DNA of 64,000 nucleotides from Pseudomonas sp. M47T1 (GTDB taxonomy: Bacteria; Pseudomonadota; Gammaproteobacteria; Pseudomonadales; Pseudomonadaceae). This document shows positions 57,676 to 64,000 of this stretch, piece by piece (the stretch's first letter is position 1; each line of letters opens with the position of its first letter). The DNA lies in assembly GCF_000263855.1 (NCBI RefSeq), contig NZ_AJWX01000029.1, positions 1 through 64,000 on the forward strand, written 5' to 3'. Below the pieces are notes generated by a model, which was not told the DNA's origin, ran no database searches, and saw only the letters and a list, made by a program, of their open reading frames with translations. Made by a program: the position numbers and the translations under genes.

Positions 57676-57906
57676 TCAGTCCGGGCGGGCGAAGCCTTCA
57701 AGAATCCAGACAAAAGCAGCGCCGCAAACGTATAGGACGAGTGCGGGGGCGACACCGAACAACAGTATGGCCCGCATGTCGGCCGCAAGGGGGTTGCCCG
57801 TAGATAGGAACACTGTACTTGTCAGGCATAACCAAACAACCGACAGCACCAACCAGGCCCGCCGAAATCCCCGCTTGTACGCAAACCTGACCCGAACGTT
57901 CTGCAT
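57676..57906 (-). CDS. Small two-span membrane protein
   Basis: A 76-residue protein with a basic N-terminus and two membrane helices (AWLVLSVVWLCLTSTVFL and AILLFGVAPALVLYVCGAAF). It lies between the 1,181-residue virion-like gene and the small EWA-helix gene, on the same strand. Phage virion modules often contain such a small membrane protein, possibly for lysis or injection. The family is not recognised. Confidence 0.55.
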   Translation of the reverse strand: MQNVRVRFAYKRGFRRAWLVLSVVWLCLTSTVFLSTGNPLAADMRAILLFGVAPALVLYVCGAAFVWILEGFARPD

Positions 57907-57942
57907 GGTGCCCCCTTCCGTAGTGGCACCATCGTAAAGCCG

Positions 57943-60900
57943 TTACCGGGTGGCTGGCAATTTATCGTCCCGGCTCCTGGTGCTCTCCGTCAGGTAAGTG
58001 AGCGGGCCCACTGCCGCCACCCTGGCCGCCGATTCATGCCCCAGTGCTGCCACCCAGCGTTTGTAGGCCGCTGTGCGCATGAGCTGCTTTTCCCGAGCAA
58101 CGACGTTCGCGCGCATGGTGCCGCCGGCCGCCGCGAAGGCCTTGAGAGCGTCCATCAGGCGGTCCGAACCTAGCAGCGCAGAGGCCGTAACATCGATTGG
58201 CGGCTTTTCTCGGGCCGCCCACTTGCCGGCCAGGACCGCGAGCGCTCCTAGGCCGGGGTGCCCAAACAGGGAGGTCACACCGCTTGCAGCGGCGACCTTC
58301 TTACCGGTGTCCCACAATCTGGCAATCATGCCATCGCTTTCCGTGTAGCCCTTGAGCACATCCAGAATCCGACCGGAGTGGATGTTCTTGTTGAGGCCAT
58401 TGGCGAGGCCTGTAGCCACTTTCGCGATGTTTTCCAAGTCGGGTTGCGCAGCGCCTGGAAGGTATTTCATGAGCGCCGCTTTAGCGGCCGGCTGCCGGGA
58501 CAAGTCGGCCCAGAGCTTGGCAAAGCCAGGCGCGGTGATGCCCCGGCCCGACGATCTGGCGCCATTCGTGAAAAGATCATTCATCACCGTCATTACGACC
58601 TGCCGCTGCATGGCAGGCGGCAGCTTTTCCATCACTGCCTCGAACCGCCCTACCTCGCCATTTTTCAGTCCCACCAGAGCAGAGCCGACTTTTGTCGTGA
58701 TCGCGTCGCTGAAGTCTTTGCCAATCAGGCTTACCAGGTTGCCGTGCCAGTGGCCCCGCTCTGCGGCGAGTGCCCTTGCGTTGTCGAACTCACCCGCTAC
58801 GCCGTGGGCATCAGCCACTCGGCGCTGGTCACTCAGCAGCGATTGATGCAAGGCCAGGTCGGCGTGGTCTTGATCCGTCAGCATTTCGCCTGCCCGCGCC
58901 TTCGCCTCGATTTTCTGAATGATGGGATTGATGCGTTGACGGGCAGTGTCAAGCGTCTGAAAGCTTGGAGTCCTGAGGCTGGCGTCTGGAGCCCTGCCGG
59001 TGACAACATCCTGTAGGCGCCCAGCGCTGGAAGCCAGGTTGTCCAGGCGCTGTACAGCATCAGGTTGAAGCCACTGGGCGAGCCTGGCCTTGGCCCCGGC
59101 ATTCTGGCTGAGGTTCGACCAGAAAGCCGTTAGAGCCGGGATGTTCAGCTCTTTGCCTTTGCCGCCGGCGGCCACGTCACCAATGCCAGTCATCAGCACC
59201 TGCTGCTTGAGGCTATCAGGGATGGTTGCCATGGAGCGGTCGAACGCCTGGAAGTTACCCTTCGCCAGCGCCTTCAGCGCGGAGCTTACGGTGCTGGTGA
59301 TGGCTCCGGACTGATCCTTGCCAATAGCGGCCTGTAGCCCTTCCTCCATCCCCTTGCGCTGAGCTACCAAGGCCTTGGCCTGCTGGTACTGGGCGCCCAG
59401 CTCAGGACTGATCGAATTGACCGCAGCTTCCTGATCGCGGCTGAGAGCAGAATAAAGGGCATCGCGGTCGGTGTCCTCCAGGTCCTTGAACGCGCCTTTG
59501 CCCTTGTAGGCCATCCCGAGCTCCTTTCTGACCCGATCAATAGCGGCATAGTTGGGATGGATGATGCGATTCTCGACCTGGCCCGGGAAAAGTGCTCCCT
59601 TCGGGACGGTAATGGTTTGAGGCGCAAGAACGCTGAGGGCTCGCTGCTGATCCCGGTTCAGCAGGCGCTTATCTCCAAGCTCTGCCTGGCGCGCGCGAAC
59701 GTATCCAACGGTGTTGTCCGCCGGGACTGGGGTCTTGCCTGGGATTGCCTGTTTGACCCCCTGATACAGGGCGTCGGACTGCGCCTCCAGTTGGTCGATG
59801 GCGCCATTAGTCTGCGTCTTGAAAGCATCCGACACCTTGGCCTTATCGAAGCTGCCGCCGTAGTCCGAGACGATGTTGTCTGCGTCCTGGGCCAGGGCGC
59901 GCGCCGTGTCAGCGTGACGCTCAGGTACTTTCAACCCTGCCGCGAACACCGGCGCCTTACCCGCATCAGGGTCCACTGCTAGGATTGAGCGCACTTGGCG
60001 CTCCGCATTGCTAAGCAGTGACGGGTCATTGTTGAGCCCGCTCAACCGACTGTCGAAGTGGGCAAGCGAGTCAGTGGCCGGAGCAGGCGTATCTCTTGGC
60101 ACTGCGGCCGCAACCCGGCCATAGCTTTCGGTGGACTGCCTGCTAAGATCGTTGATGGCATCCAGGCTTTGGTCACGGAAGTTGGCCGACACTGCCGCCT
60201 TATCCGTGCTACCGCCAAAGTCCGTGATGAACTGATCGGCTCGATTGCCCAAGGCGTCGTGAAACACATCCTGCTGCGCGCCGAGCGGGCTGCCCACCTT
60301 CGAGGCCAGACCTTGAATCACACCAAGGGTTGCAGGATCTTGAATAATTGCCCCTGGCGGGAGAGGTTCGCTAATACCCAACTGTTGCGCAGCGTCGATT
60401 ACGCCCTGGTCGGGGTTCGACTGGTTGATCAGGGTGTCCACCTTTCTATCAGCAGATCGGCGGCCTGCGGTCGCGGCCTCCACGACCGACTGCGGCGCGG
60501 GCTGAGCGGCCGCTGGCGGGGCTCCAATCAAGCGCTGAGCCGCAGCCTCGGGCGCCTCGCCACCGGCCACTGCCGAGTCGAAATTCTGGGTCAGGTTTTC
60601 ACCCTGCGCGCGGCGAGCGGCGATATTGTCCCGAACTGCCTGCCCAAGAGCGCCAGCACCACGGGCCAGGACTTCACCGGCAGCGCCACCAGCGCCAGCC
60701 AACGCAACGTCGGCAGGATCGAACGTACCGCTGGCGGCCGCCTGGGCAGCCTGAATGCCAGCTTCAGTTGCGGCAGAAGCACCAGCAACAGCAGCGGCAC
60801 CTTTGAGCACACCACCGCCCACGGCGCCGGCTGCGCGCCCGGCAGGACTGTAGAGCGCGGTCGTGGCAGCAAGCTGGAGCGCATCCATTGCCGACGCGCC

Positions 60901-61488
60901 TGGCTTGTTCACTACCGCCCTGGCGCCGGTCTTGTTGTTGGCCACCAGGATGTTGCCCTTCTCGTCGGTCTCCACACCGATGTCCGGCGAGGCAGCCTGC
61001 AGGATCTTGGCAGCCTCGGCCGGGTCGTAGGTGGTCAACAGCGTGGCGCTGATCTGCGCGGCCTTCGCTGGTGATACGCCGGCGCCAGCCAGCAGGCCGG
61101 AGTTCTGCAGTTCCGGCAGTTCCTTCGTTGCTCGGGTCTGCCGATCAGCTCCAGTGAAGAAGTTGCCGATACGGTCCAACATTCCAGGCTGCTCAGGGGC
61201 CTGTGGCGGGGGAGCAGGCTGCGGCGATGCGGGAGGCGAGCCCGGTGCTGATGCGCCGACCGGTGCAAGCGGCTGGCTCTGTCCGGTCTGGCCCGGCTGC
61301 GGGATTGGCGCGGACTTTGGCGCCGGGTAGGCGCTGAAGAATTGATTACGGGCATCGCCCACATCGCCACTGCTGAGGTTGGGCGCCACCACGCTGTCGA
61401 AGTACTGATTCTGGGCATCGGCCTTCTGATCGTCGGGCAAGGCCTGGTATTCAGGCTTGGCGATCACATCACTCCATTTGTCAGCCAT
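57943..61488 (-). CDS. Very large phage protein, probable internal virion / DNA-ejection protein
   Basis: An 1,181-residue protein. The N-terminus (KWSDVIAKPEYQALPDDQKA) is a short module often seen at the start of large podovirus internal proteins. A Pro/Gln/Ala-rich linker follows (55-105), then an Ala/Gly-rich, partly hydrophobic region (200-290). Two internal duplications are visible: unit A at about 410-503 and 530-622 (DFGGSTDKA and DYGGSFDKA), and unit B at about 715-830 and 915-1030 (IGKDQSGAI and IGKDFSDAI, exactly 200 residues apart). No lytic transglycosylase motif is seen. It starts three bases after the 746-residue gene ends. Confidence 0.65.
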   Translation of the reverse strand: MADKWSDVIAKPEYQALPDDQKADAQNQYFDSVVAPNLSSGDVGDARNQFFSAYPAPKSAPIPQPGQTGQSQPLAPVGASAPGSPPASPQPAPPPQAPEQPGMLDRIGNFFTGADRQTRATKELPELQNSGLLAGAGVSPAKAAQISATLLTTYDPAEAAKILQAASPDIGVETDEKGNILVANNKTGARAVVNKPGASAMDALQLAATTALYSPAGRAAGAVGGGVLKGAAAVAGASAATEAGIQAAQAAASGTFDPADVALAGAGGAAGEVLARGAGALGQAVRDNIAARRAQGENLTQNFDSAVAGGEAPEAAAQRLIGAPPAAAQPAPQSVVEAATAGRRSADRKVDTLINQSNPDQGVIDAAQQLGISEPLPPGAIIQDPATLGVIQGLASKVGSPLGAQQDVFHDALGNRADQFITDFGGSTDKAAVSANFRDQSLDAINDLSRQSTESYGRVAAAVPRDTPAPATDSLAHFDSRLSGLNNDPSLLSNAERQVRSILAVDPDAGKAPVFAAGLKVPERHADTARALAQDADNIVSDYGGSFDKAKVSDAFKTQTNGAIDQLEAQSDALYQGVKQAIPGKTPVPADNTVGYVRARQAELGDKRLLNRDQQRALSVLAPQTITVPKGALFPGQVENRIIHPNYAAIDRVRKELGMAYKGKGAFKDLEDTDRDALYSALSRDQEAAVNSISPELGAQYQQAKALVAQRKGMEEGLQAAIGKDQSGAITSTVSSALKALAKGNFQAFDRSMATIPDSLKQQVLMTGIGDVAAGGKGKELNIPALTAFWSNLSQNAGAKARLAQWLQPDAVQRLDNLASSAGRLQDVVTGRAPDASLRTPSFQTLDTARQRINPIIQKIEAKARAGEMLTDQDHADLALHQSLLSDQRRVADAHGVAGEFDNARALAAERGHWHGNLVSLIGKDFSDAITTKVGSALVGLKNGEVGRFEAVMEKLPPAMQRQVVMTVMNDLFTNGARSSGRGITAPGFAKLWADLSRQPAAKAALMKYLPGAAQPDLENIAKVATGLANGLNKNIHSGRILDVLKGYTESDGMIARLWDTGKKVAAASGVTSLFGHPGLGALAVLAGKWAAREKPPIDVTASALLGSDRLMDALKAFAAAGGTMRANVVAREKQLMRTAAYKRWVAALGHESAARVAAVGPLTYLTESTRSRDDKLPATR

Positions 61489-61491
61489 GGA

Positions 61492-63732
61492 TTAGCCTCC
61501 CCACAGTGCGGAATGATCTTTCTTCTGTCCCTGCGCGGCGGCACGAGCCTGGGCGGCAGGCTGCGGCGCTGGCTGCTGGGCTTGCTGGGGCTGCTGACTG
61601 GCGCCTTGGTCTGGCGAAAGCCCGATGGAGCCGTCCAACACCTCATCAGTATCCAATGGCCCAATGCCCTGGTTTTTGCGACGGCTATTGATCATACCGA
61701 CGCGAACCTTTGAAGCCTGGGCGTTCAGCGCCTGAATTTCGCTGAGGCGCTGCTTCACGACCTTTGGGTCGTTGGTGCTGGCAAACAGCTCATTCCACGC
61801 CCTTACGGCATCGCCCTCTGTCTGAGTGCCCTTGTTCAGCCTGAGGCTGTCGTTGCGCATCTTTTCCATGGCGGCCTGGAACGATGCAAGATTGGCGCTT
61901 TCTTGAGTACTGATCCCGGCGTAGTTCAGCGCTTTGTTGCCAAGGTTGCCCAAGGCCGAAAGCTTCAGCGTTCCGTTATCGATCTGCTGATTGATGTTGC
62001 CAAGCTGAGTGTTCATGCTTTTCACATTGCCCAGAGCCTCGATGTCACTGTCCTCTAGCTTTTGCAGGCCCACCGGCAGGTTGCCGACCTTCCGGCCACC
62101 GTTGGCCGCCAACTGGTTGTCTTTGGCAGCCGCCGCGTTTGCTTGAGCTGTCTTTGCCGCAGTGAGTTGGCGCGCCGCAGCTTTCTCGCCGGTCGGGTCC
62201 ATGGCCTGCTGAAGTGCGGCCCTGGCCGAATCGGGAGCGCCGGGCGCCAGGGCGGCCGCCTGCAGGTCCTCCAGTCGACTGGCCTGGCGTAGCTGCTGCT
62301 GGGCGCCCTGCCGCCGTACTGAGTCGTCGTACACGCCCTGGGCCATTTGGACATTTTCCAGGCTGTTGGCCCGCATCTGATCCAGGGAGGCGTCGGTCTG
62401 CTTGTCCTGCTTGGTCAGCGGCCGGCTGCTGTCGTGAACGACGTTGAAATTGTTGTTGCGCGTGTTCTGTGCCAGAGCGTTGTCGAGACGGTCCTCGTTC
62501 GCCCACTGCTGACGCATATCATGCAACTGCTGGTAGCCGGCCATGGCCCGGGCAGCGTCACCTGGTGCGCCGACACTGAAATTACTTTGGCCAGTGAACC
62601 CGTTCAGGGTCGGGCGACCAGCAGCATCGCGCTGGGCACTGGGATCGTTGCTGAAGGATGGAACGCCGTCCGTGCCGACCTTCCCGACGATCTGGCCACC
62701 TTGGGCGCCGATGCCGATGCCAGTGGGCTGGAATCCGTTCAAAGTCGGTCCAGAGCTCGCTGGCTGGCTCGACGGGGCGCCGGCCACCTGCGCAGCGCCG
62801 ACGGAGGTGTCAGCGGCTTGTGGCGCAGTCGTCGGAGTTGTGGCGGCGGGCGCGGAGTTCCCAGGCGCCTGAACTGCCGCTGATTGCGGTGAGCTCGCAG
62901 CCCCTGATGCGATATCGGTCAGCGAAGGCATTGCGCTACGGGCTGCCGGTGCGGCCGATCCGGGCTGCTGGGTGGCCAGAGGCGCGGCTGCCGGTGCTGG
63001 CGTCTGTGGCGAGATCCCGCTGGAGAGCAGGTCACGCCCGGCCAGGTTAGGCTGGGCAGTATTGCCCCCGCCAATAGCAGCTCCTGCTTGCTGACCGATA
63101 TCGGTGAGCGACGGCATTCGAGATTGCGGGCTGAAGCTGGAGTCTGCCAGCGCGGCAGAGCCCGCCCCAGGCGTATTCGAGGCGGTCGCGCCAGGAAGCG
63201 CGAGCGAGCTACCGCCCGCCGGAGCAGAAGCCCCCGCTGCTGGGCGGCCAATATCGGTGAGCGATGCCATCGGCTGCCGACTGGTGCTCAGGTTGCTGGC
63301 CGCCGCGCCAGGTGCGCCAAGCGAGCCCAGCCCCGGAGCTGGAGATCTTGTTTGGTCTGCGCCTGGCATGGCTACTTGCGATAGCGACGGCGCGGTGGTC
63401 GGGGGCGGCGACGAATGTCCGAGGTACTGAGCCGGCGTGTTGGTCGCATCAAATGAGGTTTGCCCGGCTGGCAGCCCTACGTCAGAAAGCGACGACATGC
63501 GTGGCGCGCTGGAGGTCTGGGGAGCGCTTGATGCGGCTGGAGTAGGCTGCGAAGCGTTGGGCTGGCCCACCTGCGTGAGGGACGGCATCGGGTTGGGCAA
63601 CTGCTGGGTTGCGCGACCAACCGGGCCCTGGCTCTGGTACTGAGCCGGAAGGTTCGTCTGGTCGAAAGAAGTCTGTTTGGTGCGTGCTGCGTTGGTGAGC
63701 GGCAGATCGCCGTCAATGTCGCCAATGGCCAT
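61492..63732 (-). CDS. Phage virion-like protein with repeated PSLTDIG motifs
   Basis: A 746-residue protein. The N-terminal 320 residues are low complexity (Ala, Ser, Pro, Gln, Gly) and contain six copies of a 10-residue motif: MPSLTQVGQP (49), MSSLSDVGLP (79), APSLSQVAMP (114), MASLTDIGRP (155), MPSLTDIGQQ (206) and MPSLTDIASG (268). QTSFDxTNxPAQY occurs twice (20, 91) and PTLNGF twice (329, 374). The C-terminal half is helical, with LRLNKGTQTEGDAVRAWNEL (631-650), a form seen in podovirus internal proteins. The ATG at 63732 (MAIGDIDGD) is chosen over upstream codons in a non-protein-like stretch. Confidence 0.65.
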   Translation of the reverse strand: MAIGDIDGDLPLTNAARTKQTSFDQTNLPAQYQSQGPVGRATQQLPNPMPSLTQVGQPNASQPTPAASSAPQTSSAPRMSSLSDVGLPAGQTSFDATNTPAQYLGHSSPPPTTAPSLSQVAMPGADQTRSPAPGLGSLGAPGAAASNLSTSRQPMASLTDIGRPAAGASAPAGGSSLALPGATASNTPGAGSAALADSSFSPQSRMPSLTDIGQQAGAAIGGGNTAQPNLAGRDLLSSGISPQTPAPAAAPLATQQPGSAAPAARSAMPSLTDIASGAASSPQSAAVQAPGNSAPAATTPTTAPQAADTSVGAAQVAGAPSSQPASSGPTLNGFQPTGIGIGAQGGQIVGKVGTDGVPSFSNDPSAQRDAAGRPTLNGFTGQSNFSVGAPGDAARAMAGYQQLHDMRQQWANEDRLDNALAQNTRNNNFNVVHDSSRPLTKQDKQTDASLDQMRANSLENVQMAQGVYDDSVRRQGAQQQLRQASRLEDLQAAALAPGAPDSARAALQQAMDPTGEKAAARQLTAAKTAQANAAAAKDNQLAANGGRKVGNLPVGLQKLEDSDIEALGNVKSMNTQLGNINQQIDNGTLKLSALGNLGNKALNYAGISTQESANLASFQAAMEKMRNDSLRLNKGTQTEGDAVRAWNELFASTNDPKVVKQRLSEIQALNAQASKVRVGMINSRRKNQGIGPLDTDEVLDGSIGLSPDQGASQQPQQAQQPAPQPAAQARAAAQGQKKDHSALWGG

Positions 63733-63812
63733 GGTTAGCACTCTGTCGGGGTGGGCGGGCTTCACTACAGAATTTGTGACTGAAAACCCGCCGACAACCA
63801 CTACGAGAGAAT

Positions 63813-64000
63813 TTATTCCATGGCCGCTTTTTCGGCACGGCGCGGGCTGTAGCGCGATGGCCTGAATGCATCCTCCCAAGCCACACCACGGCGGCGGCGA
63901 GTCTTCAGTGTCTTCCAATGCAGCCCAAACAACTCAGCCCACTCCATGGCGGTCTTGGTATGCCCGAAAAGCAATACCGGTGTTTTAGCGGCGCAGACGT
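63813..64000 (-). CDS. EWA-helix phage protein, 5' end outside the window
   Basis: The last 61 residues of a protein running off the window. AMEWAELFGLHWKTLKTRRR followed by RGVAWEDAF matches the same pattern in the gene at 57,275-57,595, and the preceding VCAAKTPVLLFG matches that gene's ICAGATPVTLDG. The two are therefore paralogues at the two ends of the virion-like block. The stop is TAA at 63,815-63,813. Confidence 0.6.
   Translation of the reverse strand, partial: VCAAKTPVLLFGHTKTAMEWAELFGLHWKTLKTRRRRGVAWEDAFRPSRYSPRRAEKAAME

Noticed and set aside
57943..63732. Diversity-generating retroelement in the phage block
   Set aside because: No reverse transcriptase and no template/variable repeat pair are visible. 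The repeats in the 746-residue protein are short and diverged.

Overview
This window is a piece of a Pseudomonas chromosome, most likely from the P. putida group. The evidence is the gene order, which matches what I recall of the P. putida KT2440 backbone (panBC-pgi through carAB, dnaKJ, recN-fur-omlA, smpB and the lactate locus), the high G+C codon use, the initiator tRNA in front of rimP, and scattered REP-type palindromes with a GCGGGC core. I assigned this by eye; no database search was made.

Bases 1-49,766 are conserved chromosomal backbone. On the + strand lie panB-panC, pgi, a DUF2236 protein, a methyltransferase and a large AsmA-like envelope protein. A long minus-strand run follows, which reads in transcription order rlmE, ftsH, folP, glmM, tpiA, secG, tRNA-Leu, tRNA-fMet, rimP, nusA, infB, rbfA, truB, rpsO, pnp. 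It links protein quality control, cell-wall precursor and folate synthesis, protein export, transcription elongation, translation initiation, ribosome maturation and RNA decay. Next come yhbY, greA, carB-carA, dapB and the chaperone set dnaJ-dnaK-grpE, with sigma-32-type promoters before dnaK and before grpE. The stretch recN (with a LexA box), fur, omlA, rnfH, ratA and smpB leads to an L-/D-lactate utilisation locus. There lldR faces lldP-lldE-lldF-lldG-dld across a perfect 17-base operator palindrome. This strain carries the three-protein iron-sulfur L-lactate oxidase (LldEFG/LutABC type) rather than the flavoprotein LldD.

The tmRNA gene ssrA (49,858-50,249) marks the edge between backbone and accessory DNA; its 3' end is a common integration site. 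From about 50.3 to 55.0 kb there is a patchwork: a DUF4145 protein, a ClpP-fold protein with a small partner, a bactofilin-like protein, a CheY-like receiver, and one complete plus one truncated serine recombinase forming direct repeats.

From about 55.0 kb to the end the DNA looks like a prophage. There are small plus-strand genes, a 0.4-kb field of doubled short words, and a minus-strand block with two very large proteins (746 and 1,181 aa) that look like virion or DNA-ejection proteins. The block is bracketed by two related small DNA-binding-like proteins. No integrase, capsid, terminase or far attachment site is visible, so the element continues beyond base 64,000.
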